Assembly (NCBI GenBank): GCA_035570275.1
Contig: DATMNI010000212.1
Location: 1-44,414, forward strand
Origin: DATMNI01 sp035570275
Lineage (GTDB): Bacteria; Acidobacteriota; Terriglobia; Bryobacterales; Bryobacteraceae
Length of the DNA: 44,414 bases
Direction: 5' to 3'
Part shown: one piece after another, positions 7,335-15,973 of the stretch
How positions within the stretch are numbered: the stretch's first letter is position 1
Layout: every line of letters starts with the position of its first letter
Made by a program: the position numbers and the translations under genes
Notes under the pieces: generated by a model
Told to the model about the DNA's origin: nothing
Databases searched by the model: none
Seen by the model: only the letters and a program-made list of their open reading frames with translations

Positions 7335-7667
7335 ATGGCGGACCAGAACATACCATTGCCGCAAGGAACACTGGACCTGCTGATCCTCAAGACGGTCGCC
7401 CTCGGGCCGCAACACGGATGGGCGATTTCCGAACGTGTTCAGCAGATGTCGAGCGATGCTCTTCAGGTCCGGCAGGGGTCGCTTTATCCGGCTCTTCACC
7501 GGCTGGAACGCCGCGGTTGGATTAAAGCCCGTTGGAGCACGACGGATAACAATCGCCGGGCCAAATACTATGAGCTGACGCGCGGCGGCCGGAAACAACT
7601 GGAGGCTCAGACCGAATCCTGGCGCAGGTTGACGGCCGCCGTCGGTCAGATTCTGGATACGGCTTAG
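7335..7667 (+). CDS. PadR-family transcriptional regulator
   Basis: A 110-residue winged-helix DNA-binding protein of the short PadR type. It has the hallmark opening LPQGTLDLLILKTVALGPQHGWAI and the recognition region VRQGSLYPALHRLERRGWI. A wing follows (AKYYELTRGGRKQLE), then a short C-terminal dimerisation helix. PadR proteins usually repress efflux or transport genes and respond to small molecules. The ATG has an AAAGGGG ribosome-binding site. The permease gene starts 17 bases after its stop codon, so the two are almost certainly cotranscribed and the regulator probably controls its own operon. This pairing is common in Acidobacteriota. Confidence 0.93.
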   Translation: MADQNIPLPQGTLDLLILKTVALGPQHGWAISERVQQMSSDALQVRQGSLYPALHRLERRGWIKARWSTTDNNRRAKYYELTRGGRKQLEAQTESWRRLTAAVGQILDTA

Positions 7668-7683
7668 GCCGTAGGAGGGCTCA

Positions 7684-10377
7684 ATGATCAGCGACCTGCT
7701 GTTTCGGCTCCGGGCCGCCTTTCGACGGCTCACCGTCGAAGCGGAGCTTGATGACGAGCTGCGATTCCACATCGACGGTGAAGTCGAAAAACTCATGCGT
7801 TCGGGCTTGGCCCGGCCAGAGGCGTTGCGGCGGGCGCGGCTGGCTTTGGGCGGAATGGATCTGGTCAAAGAGGAATGCCGGCAGGCGCGCGGCATCTGGG
7901 CGCTGGAGATCGCTATGCAGGACCTTCGCTATGCCATGCGTGGAATTCGCCGCAGCCCGGCATTCACCCTCGCCGCGGTGCTCACGCTCGGGTTTGGCAC
8001 GGGGACGATCTCCACCGTATTCACCCTCGCGAACACGCTGTTCTTCCGCGAGCTTCCGGTGCAGCGTTCAGACCGGATCGTCGTCGTCCAGGCCACCCGG
8101 CGGCACGGGCGGTGGGCCGGTTGGGTATCGTATCCGGATTACGTTCGCTTTCGCGACCAGAACAAGACCCTGCAAGAACTGGCGGCACATTATTCTACGG
8201 CGCCTCTCTCCGTGACTGTTGGTAGCGGCTCGCCGGCACAGCACAGCCAGGAGCTGAATGGCGCCGTGGTGTCGGCGAATTTCTTTTCTTTACTCGGGCT
8301 GAGGCCCGCGCTGGGCCGTTTCTTCCGTCCGGACGAGGATAGCGTCCCCGATCGCGATCCCGTCGCCGTGCTCAGCTACAACCTTTGCCGCAACTGGTTC
8401 GGCTTGTCGCCCGATGGCCGACCTGGAAGCGATGCGCTCGGCGCCACACTGAAGATCAATGGAACCACCTTCCGGGTAATTGGTGTCGCTCCTCCGGAGT
8501 TCCGGGGCGTAACCGTTATGCCGGACGAGATCTATATCCCCACGATGATGGCGCGCTCCGGATACCGATGGTGCCAAGACGCGTTCGCCGGCGACTGCAC
8601 GGTCTTTGATATGATTGGCCGGCTTCGGGACGGGTACACCGTGGAGCAGGCCCGCGCCGAGATGACAACCCTGGTGCCGCCACCATGGACGGCGGCTGGG
8701 GCGGCGGCGAAAGAAGGCGAGAATACCGCCATCGCGGTCTTTCACCGCACCGGCGTTTTGGATGGCAACACAGGCCGTACCGGCCAGGTCCGATTCATCG
8801 AGCTGCTGGCCGGAGTGGCGGGCGTTCTCCTTCTGGTTTGCTGCGTCAATCTGGCTGGCCTGCTGATCGCCCGCAACAGCGCGCGCACTCGCGAATTCGC
8901 CATCCGCGTCTCTCTGGGCGCCGGAAGCCTGCGATTGACGCGACAGTTGATCACCGAGTCGCTGCTGCTGGCGGTGAGCGGGGGCGTGCTGGGGATGATC
9001 TTCTCCCTGGCGCTCACGGGCGGACTCAACGCAATGTTCTATACGTTCGACGTGGAGGGCCATCCGCTCCATTACGATTTCACTCTCGAGCTTCGCGTCA
9101 TGGCGGCGGTGGCCGCCATATCGATCGGAGCGGGGTTGCTGGTTGGCGTGGTCCCGGCGCTCAGGTCTACGCGCGCCGGCGCCGCCCGAAGCCTCAAACA
9201 GCAGTCCTCGGCGATGAGCACGGGCCCGCGCTTGGGACGATGGCTGGCCGGCGCGCAGGCGGGCGTGGCCGTAGCGTTGGCCGCGGTGGCCGGTTTGCTG
9301 ACGACCAGCGCGCACATGCTGGTCGCCGGAACCAACTTCGAGACATCCCACGTAGCGCTCATGCGTTTGCGCCCCCGCCTGCTCAAGTACCCGCCGGAAA
9401 AGGCCCAGCAGTTCTTGCGGACCGCCATCGAGCGGCTGGAAGCCGTGCCCGGTGTTGAGTCTGCGAGCATGGTCGGCACCGGTGCGGTGCTGATTGGCGG
9501 CACCACCCAAGTATCATTACCCGAATGGGCGGATTCGCAGGCGCTCAAGTGCGGCTACATCGAAAACGCGCCGCGATACTTTGAAGTCCTCGGGATCCCC
9601 GTGCTGCGCGGCCGCGAATTCGATCGGCGGGACACCGTCCAATCACCGCCGGTGGCGATCGTCAGCGAAGCGCTGGCACGGCGGCTCTGGCCGACGGGCA
9701 CGGTGGTCGGCGCCTCCTTGCTGGTGAACGGACACCCGCATCAGGTGGTCGGCATCGTCAAGGACGTTCGGCTGCAAACCCGCGGGATGCCCGTCGAACC
9801 CTATGTTTATGCCCCGTTCTGGCAGAATCCGGTGCAATTGGACGCCCGCCTGTGCGTGCGCGTGAGGGGCGACCCGACGGCCATGCTTCCGGCGCTGGCT
9901 CGCGAGGTGAATCGTGTGGACCCTGACGTCCCCATCGCCGAAACCATTACCCTGCCACTGCAAATGGCGGGAATGACCAAGGAGCTTCAGGTCACCGCCA
10001 GCTTTGTCGGGTACGCTGCCGTATTGGCCATTTTGCTGAGCGCCGTCGGGCTTTATGGCACACTGGCTTTCTCCGTGTCCCGCCGCACCAAAGAAATCGG
10101 TATCCGGATGGCCGTTGGGGCCAGGCCCGCGGAGGTGCTGGGCATGGTGATCCGGGAGGGGATGACCGTGATCGCAATAGGAGCCGCGACCGGCATGGGC
10201 CTCGCGATCGCCGCTACCGGGGTGATCCGGCATCTCCTCTACGGGTCGGGCGCCGCCGATGCCCAAGTCTACGCGGGCGCGGCATTGGTGGTGGCTTTCG
10301 CCGGCATTCTTGCTTGTTGGGTTCCGGCCCGGCGCGCTGCCTCGGTGGAGCCTGTAATCGCCCTTAGAGAAGAGTGA
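7684..10377 (+). CDS. ADOP-type MacB/FtsX-like ABC transporter permease
   Basis: An 897-residue inner-membrane permease of the Acidobacterial duplicated orphan permease class, a tandem MacB-periplasmic-core plus FtsX architecture. A soluble N-terminal prefix (about 1-75, ELDDELRFHIDGEVEKL) precedes the first transmembrane helix (about 95-118) and a large periplasmic domain. Then come an FtsX block of three helices (about 375-500, with FAIRVSLGAGSLRLTRQL), a second periplasmic core and a final FtsX block (about 775-890, with EIGIRMAVGARPAEVLGMV). No ATPase gene is adjacent, as usual for these orphans. The substrate is unknown; export of a toxic compound or a lipoprotein-related role are possibilities. 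Confidence 0.92.
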   Translation: MISDLLFRLRAAFRRLTVEAELDDELRFHIDGEVEKLMRSGLARPEALRRARLALGGMDLVKEECRQARGIWALEIAMQDLRYAMRGIRRSPAFTLAAVLTLGFGTGTISTVFTLANTLFFRELPVQRSDRIVVVQATRRHGRWAGWVSYPDYVRFRDQNKTLQELAAHYSTAPLSVTVGSGSPAQHSQELNGAVVSANFFSLLGLRPALGRFFRPDEDSVPDRDPVAVLSYNLCRNWFGLSPDGRPGSDALGATLKINGTTFRVIGVAPPEFRGVTVMPDEIYIPTMMARSGYRWCQDAFAGDCTVFDMIGRLRDGYTVEQARAEMTTLVPPPWTAAGAAAKEGENTAIAVFHRTGVLDGNTGRTGQVRFIELLAGVAGVLLLVCCVNLAGLLIARNSARTREFAIRVSLGAGSLRLTRQLITESLLLAVSGGVLGMIFSLALTGGLNAMFYTFDVEGHPLHYDFTLELRVMAAVAAISIGAGLLVGVVPALRSTRAGAARSLKQQSSAMSTGPRLGRWLAGAQAGVAVALAAVAGLLTTSAHMLVAGTNFETSHVALMRLRPRLLKYPPEKAQQFLRTAIERLEAVPGVESASMVGTGAVLIGGTTQVSLPEWADSQALKCGYIENAPRYFEVLGIPVLRGREFDRRDTVQSPPVAIVSEALARRLWPTGTVVGASLLVNGHPHQVVGIVKDVRLQTRGMPVEPYVYAPFWQNPVQLDARLCVRVRGDPTAMLPALAREVNRVDPDVPIAETITLPLQMAGMTKELQVTASFVGYAAVLAILLSAVGLYGTLAFSVSRRTKEIGIRMAVGARPAEVLGMVIREGMTVIAIGAATGMGLAIAATGVIRHLLYGSGAADAQVYAGAALVVAFAGILACWVPARRAASVEPVIALREE

Positions 10378-10438
10378 CGGCGGTGGATAGGCCTCGGTGA
10401 CGGCGACCGTTTACGGTTAAGGTATGATCCAGTAAGGT

Positions 10439-11362
10439 ATGATTCAGGGTCTGATACTCCACTCGGTCAGTTATTCGGGTTCGTGGGGGCAGCAACTCCT
10501 GCCGCTCGAAGAATTCATCGGCAAGGCCGCATCCCTCGGCTACGACGGTGTCATGCTGATGGCGAAGCGGCCGCACCTCTCGGTGCTGGATTGGAGCCCG
10601 GACGTCAAGGCCCGTCTTCGCGCGCGTCTGGAGGAGCATGGCCAGCGCGTGGCGTGCATCGCCGGGTATACCAACTTCACGGCGGACCTGGAGCATGGCG
10701 ACATTCCACACCGCGAGGTGCAGATCCGGCACGTGCAGGAACTGGCGGAGATGGTGCGCGCGCTGGACGGCAGCCTGGTCCGCGTGTTCACGGGATATGA
10801 GAGTCCGCACGCGGCGCCTCAGGCGCAATGGAAGATGACGGTTGACGCGTTGCGCGAGTGTGCGCGGCGGGCGGCGGACGCGGGCGTCACCATCGGGGTG
10901 CAGAACCACCACGACATTGCCTGCGGTTTCGAGAGCCTGTACGACCTCATCCAGGAAGTGGATCAGCCGAATTGCCGGCCGATGTTCGACGCATGGGCGC
11001 CGGCGCTGCACGGTGCCGACCTTGGGGCGGCGGCGGCGAAACTGGCGCCGCTTACTGTCCACACGACCATGGCGAACTACCAGATGCGCCCGCGGTATAA
11101 ATATGTGCCCGCACTCGTCAACTACGAAAAAGTGATGCCTTCCATCCAGGCGGTGCCGATCGACGAAGGTTTCATCGATTACCGGGATTTTCTCTCGGCC
11201 CTTGAGGCTGGGGGATTCGCCGGAACGGTGGCGTACGAGATGTGCTCACCGCTCCTGGGCGGAGGCAGTGCCGAGAACCTGGACCGCTATGCGAGCAAGT
11301 TCGTGGCTTATATGCGGGCGCGGCAGACGGGTACCGCGCGGCCGGGCGCGTCAAAGCTGTGA
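10439..11362 (+). CDS. Sugar phosphate isomerase/epimerase-like TIM-barrel protein
   Basis: A 307-residue cytoplasmic protein of the xylose-isomerase-like TIM-barrel superfamily (AP-endonuclease-2 fold). Typical barrel-strand ends are visible: LGYDGVML, VTIGVQNHHD, MFDAWAPALHG and VAYEMCSPL at the end, with the Glu, Asp and His residues that usually bind a divalent metal. No signal peptide is present, unlike the related Tat-type protein at 28230-29156. The substrate is unknown. The ATG at 10439 follows a near-duplicate upstream GGTATGATCCAGTAA, a four-codon mini-ORF, so initiation context is unusual. It lies 61 bp after the ADOP gene and may be separately transcribed. Confidence 0.85.
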   Translation: MIQGLILHSVSYSGSWGQQLLPLEEFIGKAASLGYDGVMLMAKRPHLSVLDWSPDVKARLRARLEEHGQRVACIAGYTNFTADLEHGDIPHREVQIRHVQELAEMVRALDGSLVRVFTGYESPHAAPQAQWKMTVDALRECARRAADAGVTIGVQNHHDIACGFESLYDLIQEVDQPNCRPMFDAWAPALHGADLGAAAAKLAPLTVHTTMANYQMRPRYKYVPALVNYEKVMPSIQAVPIDEGFIDYRDFLSALEAGGFAGTVAYEMCSPLLGGGSAENLDRYASKFVAYMRARQTGTARPGASKL

Positions 11363-11382
11363 CACGCAGGCTGTGACACGCA
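11355..11382. repeat. 14-bp tandem duplication at the stop codon
   Basis: GCTGTGACACGCAG is followed directly by GCTGTGACACGCAT. The first copy contains the TGA stop of the TIM-barrel gene, so the duplication leaves the protein end intact. Probably replication slippage. Confidence 0.7.
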
Positions 11383-11395
11383 TCAGGTTGTCCGC

Positions 11396-12211
11396 TCACA
11401 GTCCCAGTGTGGCGATCCGCCGCGTAATCTCGTCCCAAAGAGCCTCCGGTTCGAGTGTGGATTGGTTCGGTGAGCCATCCGGTAATTTGGGAAACGGCGG
11501 CGGCTGGCGTAGAGGCACCTCCTGAAACCCTAGTGAACCAGCCATCCGGCACGCTACGCAAATCAGACGATCGCGCACGCAGGGCTGTTCCGAGTCCGGA
11601 TTGTGATGATTGGCCATGCAGGCGGTCAGATTGTCCGGGAAGCCCCATTCCCGGGCAATCAACTCGCCAGCCTGGCAATGCGTCAAGCCGAACCGTGCTT
11701 TCTCCCGTTCGTTGGCTTCACCGATGTCCGCGAACTCCTGGGAAAGCTCCGTGGCATATTCCTCGCCTACGCTGAGGAAGAGCCCGAGACGACCCAGATC
11801 GTGCGTCAGACCCAAGGTGTATAACCCCGGTGACCCAAACAAACCTCCAAGGGCCTCCGCGGCCACGGCGGTGGCGATGCTGTGAGCCCAGACCGTAAGC
11901 AGGTATTCACTCGACCCAGCCCGCTGGAACTTCGACCGAAGCGCAATGGTTGTTGCCAGTGATCGAACAGCTTCCAAACCAAGGAGCCGCACGGCGCGTC
12001 CGATCGTCTGAATCTGCGTCCGCTGGCCATACGCCGCTGAGTTGGCCATCCGGAGGAGATCCGCTGTGAGTGCCGGGTCGGACTTAAAGGCTTCCTTATA
12101 ATCGGACTCCGCCGATTCGTTTTCAATCGAAATCTCCAGAAGCTTCAGCACCGCTGGATGAAACGGCGGCAACCTGGCGAGTTTGTCGATCACGGCGAGT
12201 GACTGCCTCAT
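11396..12211 (-). CDS. HDOD-domain signalling protein
   Basis: A 271-residue cytoplasmic protein consisting of an HDOD domain. LPPFHPAVLKLLEI and the conserved SDPALTADLLRMANSAAYG open the domain, IGRAVRLLGLEAVRSLA follows, and a modified HD motif HDLGRLGL lies at 137-144. The C-terminal part retains NHHNPD. HDOD domains lack a complete HD phosphohydrolase site and act in regulation, often alongside histidine kinases or cyclic-di-GMP proteins; none is adjacent here. It is transcribed convergently with the TIM-barrel gene and codirectionally with the acyltransferase gene, whose end lies about 95 bp from its start, so cotranscription is possible. Confidence 0.88.
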   Translation of the reverse strand: MRQSLAVIDKLARLPPFHPAVLKLLEISIENESAESDYKEAFKSDPALTADLLRMANSAAYGQRTQIQTIGRAVRLLGLEAVRSLATTIALRSKFQRAGSSEYLLTVWAHSIATAVAAEALGGLFGSPGLYTLGLTHDLGRLGLFLSVGEEYATELSQEFADIGEANEREKARFGLTHCQAGELIAREWGFPDNLTACMANHHNPDSEQPCVRDRLICVACRMAGSLGFQEVPLRQPPPFPKLPDGSPNQSTLEPEALWDEITRRIATLGL

Positions 12212-12306
12212 GACTCCTCATCGGCAGTTTGGCGGCTGAAGGTTAGCCCCATCGGTTGGTTGGCCACGGTATTGGCAACCAGCGGTTTGGCGATGGTCTA
12301 CCGTGG

Positions 12307-13866
12307 TCAGGCGGGCACTGCCTCTTCAGACGCCGCCGTGGCGGTGACGGCCAAGGGTTCAACCGAACCGGCGGGCCCACCGGACTTAGTCCGTTTTGCC
12401 GGGCGCGATCGTTCGGCGGGAGGCCTGGTGGAGCGCGGCTGTGCGCTCTTTACCCCGGCGGCCCGGCGCAGTTCCTCGAAACAGACCCGGATGTAGTCGC
12501 GCAGGCGCGCCACGTCGGGCGCCACGTGGGCATCGGCGGTCAGACCGAAGAAGAGCTTGCCGTCGTAGCTTTGCACGGCAACCCCCAGCCCCAGTTCATA
12601 GCCGGTGGGCACATGCGGATAGGATGCGACCAGACGCCGCCCAGCCGTATAAAGCGCCGAGGGCGAACCGGGTACATTGGTGCAGATCAGGTTGAGCAGC
12701 GGCACCGGCAGGGGAACCAACGGTAAGCCGCGCCAGAACAGTTCCTGCATTGGCGCCGGAGCGGTGCCCAGGCAACTGGCCGCGATGGCGATCAGTTCGG
12801 CGGCGCGAACGCTCTTCATGATCTCCGTCCTGGTGGTTACGACGTGCAGCATTTCCACCGGGTCGCGCACATCCAGCGGCAGAACCACCGGAAGAAAGGT
12901 GATGCGGTTCCCGAGGGATTCGCCCTGCTCGCCGCCACGCAGGCTGACGGGACAGACCACACGCAAGAATCGGCCCTTAACCTTCTCCCCATGCAGCCGT
13001 ATGTAACGCGCGATCGCCCGAACCACTACGCTCAGGACGCAATCGTTCACCTTGCCGCCCACGGCGGCGCGAATGGCCTGTATCACGCCGAAATCGACTT
13101 CTGTCCAGCAAAACTTGCGGTCGCCCGAACAGGGCTTGTTGAAGACGAACCGCTCGGCCGGCTGAAGCCATTCCGGCAGCAGGGTTGCGAGCTCCTGCAG
13201 GGCGTCCTGCCCCCGGTCGCTGAGCAGCCCATCGGCCAAGCCGACCAGGCCGTCCTCGACGGCGATCGCGTTTTCCAGGGCGCTTTGAATGGCATTGCCG
13301 ATCTGCTCGGTGAGCGTATGCCCGGCGCGCGGGGGACTTGCCGGACGAGTTCGCGGCTTGCGGATGGCGTGGGAACCTTCGGGAGTGGGGTCGAGCAGAA
13401 TCCTGAGCAGCGACGCTCCGGCAACGCCGTCGGCCAGCGCGTGATGAATGCGCACGATCAAGGCGCCACGCCCGTCCTTAAAGCCTTCCACCGTGTGGAT
13501 TTCCCAAAGCGGTTTGCCGCGGTCCAACACCTGGCTGAGCAGGCGCCCGGCCAGCGCTTCCAACTCGGTTTCTCCGCCGGGCGCGTCCAGGCGTGCCCGG
13601 AAGATGTGCCGCTTGATGTGGAAGTTGGGGTCGTCTTCCCAGGTGGGATAACCGAGGTTGAACGGGGGTGGCACGGCGATCTGCCGGTAGCGGGGAATGA
13701 GGTCCAGCTTGGATTCGATGTTAGCCACGAATTCACGGAACGGGATGGGGCCGTCGAATATCGCGACGACCGCGATGTTCAAGGGCATTTCTTTGCGTTC
13801 CAGGTAAAGGAAGGCCGCGTCGATTCCCGACAGACGGCGATTCAGGACTGGCGGTTTCTTGTCCAT
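12307..13866 (-). CDS. Wax ester synthase/diacylglycerol O-acyltransferase (WS/DGAT)
   Basis: Makes wax esters or triacylglycerol from acyl-CoA and a fatty alcohol or diacylglycerol, for storage lipid droplets at the membrane. The 519-residue protein starts with the usual LSGIDAAFLYLE. It carries the catalytic motif HHALADG at 141-147, the preceding PLWEIH segment (119-124) and the conserved ND motif (KVNDCVL, 274-275) of the C-terminal domain. The tail beyond about 480 is basic and disordered. A 67-residue gene lies 33 bp upstream on the same strand and probably shares its transcript. The lipase and phasin genes nearby support a storage-lipid role, though individual substrates cannot be read from sequence. 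Confidence 0.93.
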   Translation of the reverse strand: MDKKPPVLNRRLSGIDAAFLYLERKEMPLNIAVVAIFDGPIPFREFVANIESKLDLIPRYRQIAVPPPFNLGYPTWEDDPNFHIKRHIFRARLDAPGGETELEALAGRLLSQVLDRGKPLWEIHTVEGFKDGRGALIVRIHHALADGVAGASLLRILLDPTPEGSHAIRKPRTRPASPPRAGHTLTEQIGNAIQSALENAIAVEDGLVGLADGLLSDRGQDALQELATLLPEWLQPAERFVFNKPCSGDRKFCWTEVDFGVIQAIRAAVGGKVNDCVLSVVVRAIARYIRLHGEKVKGRFLRVVCPVSLRGGEQGESLGNRITFLPVVLPLDVRDPVEMLHVVTTRTEIMKSVRAAELIAIAASCLGTAPAPMQELFWRGLPLVPLPVPLLNLICTNVPGSPSALYTAGRRLVASYPHVPTGYELGLGVAVQSYDGKLFFGLTADAHVAPDVARLRDYIRVCFEELRRAAGVKSAQPRSTRPPAERSRPAKRTKSGGPAGSVEPLAVTATAASEEAVPA

Positions 13867-13899
13867 TTGGTAGCGGCTCCAGGCCTCGAGCGGTGAGGA

Positions 13900-14103
13900 T
13901 TACAGGCAACTGGCGCGGTTGGCCACGGTGCCTTGTTCGTCCGGCCACTCCTCGAGTTCGGTGAGGTCCAGGCAGCTGCCCAGGTGCCAGAGTTCGAACG
14001 CCAGATTATCGAATTCCTGTTCCTCAATCCTGACCGGCGGGTCGTCGCTCCAATGGGCGGTTTCCGCGAGTTCTTCGGCGAAGGGGACTTCCAGGGTCGG
14101 CAT
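13900..14103 (-). CDS. Conserved-looking small acidic protein upstream of WS/DGAT
   Basis: A 67-residue acidic protein (many Glu and Asp, two Trp) of no family that I recognise. It has no signal peptide or membrane segment. A textbook GGAGG ribosome-binding site sits 5 bases before the ATG, better than that of most genes in the window, and the WS/DGAT gene begins 33 bp after its stop. This argues that it is a real gene cotranscribed with the acyltransferase. It might be a small partner protein, but nothing in the sequence shows a function. Confidence 0.65.
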   Translation of the reverse strand: MPTLEVPFAEELAETAHWSDDPPVRIEEQEFDNLAFELWHLGSCLDLTELEEWPDEQGTVANRASCL

Positions 14104-14125
14104 ACCAAACCTCCAAACGTGACAA

Positions 14126-14179
14126 ATATAGGATCTAAAGCTCTGATTATAGATTATGACCGATTCCTCCGGCTGTCAA
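14126..14179 (-). promoter_or_regulatory. Candidate promoter region of the small protein-WS/DGAT unit
   Basis: On the minus strand there is a perfect TTGACA (14174-14179), a TAATCT at 17-bp spacing, a perfect TATAAT (14146-14151) but at 22-bp spacing, and a TATATT (14125-14130). The AT-rich stretch stands out in this GC-rich sequence. Which hexamers are used is unclear. Confidence 0.35.
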
Positions 14180-14814
14180 CTCATAATGCGGGCGGTTACC
14201 CGGGTGCGCACCGCCGGCGAAGGGACCGCCGCGATGATCCGTTTACGGCGCTACCGGCCGTGCGCACGCGCGCGCTCCAGTTGGGACGCACTACTGGACT
14301 ACCCCGTGGGGACCGGGTCGCCCACCGGAGAGGGGCAACTTCACCGCGTCGAGAAGCATTTCCGCGTTGGACCGCCGTGAAAACGCCGTGGACAAGGGAG
14401 CGGTACTGCTGGGGGGCGCTCGCCACCGGCCGGACCTGGGCCCGCTGTTTCTACGAGCCTGCGATCGCGGGTTCCTGCGGGCTAGCTCTCAGTAAACTCC
14501 CGCTAGGGCTTAACGGGAGCATCCGGGCGCTCGATACGCTCGCGGCGCCAGACGGGCGAAAAAGATCCGGCCGGCAACGTCAACGTGGAATCCCTGGCGG
14601 CTTCGGGTTCGGCGGATGCGTCGTCCCGGGGCAGCTTGGAGTCGGTAGGCGCCTGCTGTGGACGGTAGGAACCCGGAATGCGGGCCCGGCCCGTAGCGGA
14701 AGGCATTTTGAAATTCACCGAAACGCAGACGGTGGCCCTGCAACGCCTCATGCCGGCGGGGGCGCTGCGCTGGATGGAAGCGGGCGTGCACGCTGCATGA
14801 CGCGCCCGATGAAG
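14180..14814. other. Long intergenic region without a clear gene
   Basis: About 630 bp between the small acidic-protein gene and the hydrolase. Open frames are present on both strands but look like GC-driven shadows. The best candidates are a 40-codon plus-strand ORF (14678-14800) and, just before it in the same frame, a coding-like stretch ending in a stop at 14666. A weak hairpin, CTCCCG/CGGGAG, lies near 14496-14518. A decayed gene is possible. Confidence 0.4.
14678..14800 (+). CDS. Possible 40-residue small ORF
   Basis: The ATG at 14678 has a weak TAGGA element about 8 bases upstream. It encodes 40 residues, including LKFTETQTVALQRLMPAGA, which reads like an amphipathic helix. The codons just upstream in the same frame (after an in-frame TAG) also look coding. 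It may therefore be the end of a gene disrupted by a stop rather than an independent small gene. Unsupported by any recognised family. Confidence 0.2.
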   Translation: MRARPVAEGILKFTETQTVALQRLMPAGALRWMEAGVHAA

Positions 14815-15672
14815 TTACGCCGCCACATTCGGGCGCTCGATCACGATCAGGCCCGGTGCTCGATTAGCCGGGCTACGGGGGGCTCTCCCAACCGGGGGTG
14901 CTGCCGCCAGCCGGTGGGCCACCACGTCGAAGACAATTGGATTGAACACCAGACCGATGTGCGTTGCCGAGACTTCGAAATCGACGCCGGGGTTGCCGGT
15001 CATGCAGCAGTGCCAGTCGGCGATTCCATCGGACTTGGTATAGATAGCGGTCTCAAACACGGATTTCGGCAGTTTGACCACCAGGGATTCCATAAAATTG
15101 CAGGTGCACGACGCCGTGTAGCACGCCGGCAAAACCGTGCTGCCGTGACGTTCCAGAATCTGTCCGCGCACCAACTGGGCGGCCCGGAGTATGGATTGGT
15201 GCACCGCAATACCCCGGAACGGCGAACCCAGAGTAATTACCGAAGCGACGCGGTCCGGCATCTGGGATGCCGCCGCGCGGGCTATGACGCCACCCAGGCT
15301 GTGCCCCACCAGATGGACCTTTCGGCCAGTTTCCTTGTAGGCCTTCTGTATGGTGGCATTCAGCTTCTGCTGGATCAGCAGATTGGGGCACTCGGCATTC
15401 ACGCCGATTCCCGAAGAGTACGCCTTGTACCCTATGCGGTTGATCCAGGCGCGGAACTCCGTCAAATACAAATCGGTCAGCAGGAAGCCTGGAATGACAA
15501 CTACCGCCGACCCGTCTCCAGGGGGCACGCCGAAACCCCAATAAACCGGTGACAGCCGCAGGAACACCATTTCGATGCCGACCAACATCTCCTGCCAGAT
15601 AGGCAGAGAGGCGGCCTCGCTGGGCTTGCGGACCGCGGACGATTCATTGGCACCTGTACGACGGGCTCCCAT
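14815..15672 (-). CDS. Alpha/beta-hydrolase, lipase/esterase-like
   Basis: A 285-residue serine hydrolase of the triacylglycerol lipase / PGAP1-like type. VVVIPGFLLTD (57-67) supplies the oxyanion-hole region. The nucleophile elbow GHSLGG places Ser at 125. The acidic residue is in SDGIADWHC (D215 or D219), and the catalytic His is in ATHIGLVFNP (H238). Lid-region Cys residues (ACYTASCTC) may form disulfides. A clear N-terminal signal is not evident, so location is uncertain. It lies near the acyltransferase and the phasin, fitting turnover of storage esters. Confidence 0.85.
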   Translation of the reverse strand: MGARRTGANESSAVRKPSEAASLPIWQEMLVGIEMVFLRLSPVYWGFGVPPGDGSAVVVIPGFLLTDLYLTEFRAWINRIGYKAYSSGIGVNAECPNLLIQQKLNATIQKAYKETGRKVHLVGHSLGGVIARAAASQMPDRVASVITLGSPFRGIAVHQSILRAAQLVRGQILERHGSTVLPACYTASCTCNFMESLVVKLPKSVFETAIYTKSDGIADWHCCMTGNPGVDFEVSATHIGLVFNPIVFDVVAHRLAAAPPVGRAPRSPANRAPGLIVIERPNVAA

Positions 15673-15837
15673 CTGAATCAGTGTACCCCGGTGAGCGACG
15701 GTTGGCTCTCCTTTAGGTAGTTTCCTATGGCCCAGTACCGTACTTTACCTTATACGGCGGGCCGTTCTGCCACCCCTGCGCCCGCCCTCGGAGAACCGGT
15801 GCCGGGCTCACATGGTTTCGACAACGGCCCAGCTATA

Positions 15838-15969
15838 GCTAAGTACACCGTGGCAGAAGTTCGCCAACGTATCGGGAAACCGCTTGCTAACGCGCGCGGC
15901 TCCGATTGGAGCCGCGACGATCACGGAGCGGCTGCCTCGAAATACGAGACCGTATTATTGAAACGGCAC
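15838..15969. repeat. MITE-like dispersed repeat, copy A
   Basis: About 132 bp, matching copy B at 21861-21988: both contain CTAAG-ACACCGT at the left, GGGAAACCGCTTGCT, CGCGCGCGGCTCCGA and an AATACG...CGTATT hairpin (15941-15956), and end in GAAACG. Copy A ends a few bases from the phasin stop codon. It carries no gene of its own; open frames through it are repeat-derived. Confidence 0.8.
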
Positions 15970-15973
15970 TAAG

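Noticed and set aside
11354..11362. C-terminal Ser-Lys-Leu of the TIM-barrel protein
   Set aside because: It looks like a peroxisomal targeting signal, but that has no meaning in a bacterium; chance ending.
13933..15552. A 539-codon plus-strand open frame
   Set aside because: It crosses the antisense of the small acidic gene and of the lipase and has low-complexity Arg/Gly composition. No domain is visible.
15838..15972. Small ORFs with a KPLANARGSD-like peptide in both MITE-like copies
   Set aside because: They arise from translating the repeat. Frames differ at the ends and no ribosome-binding site is present.
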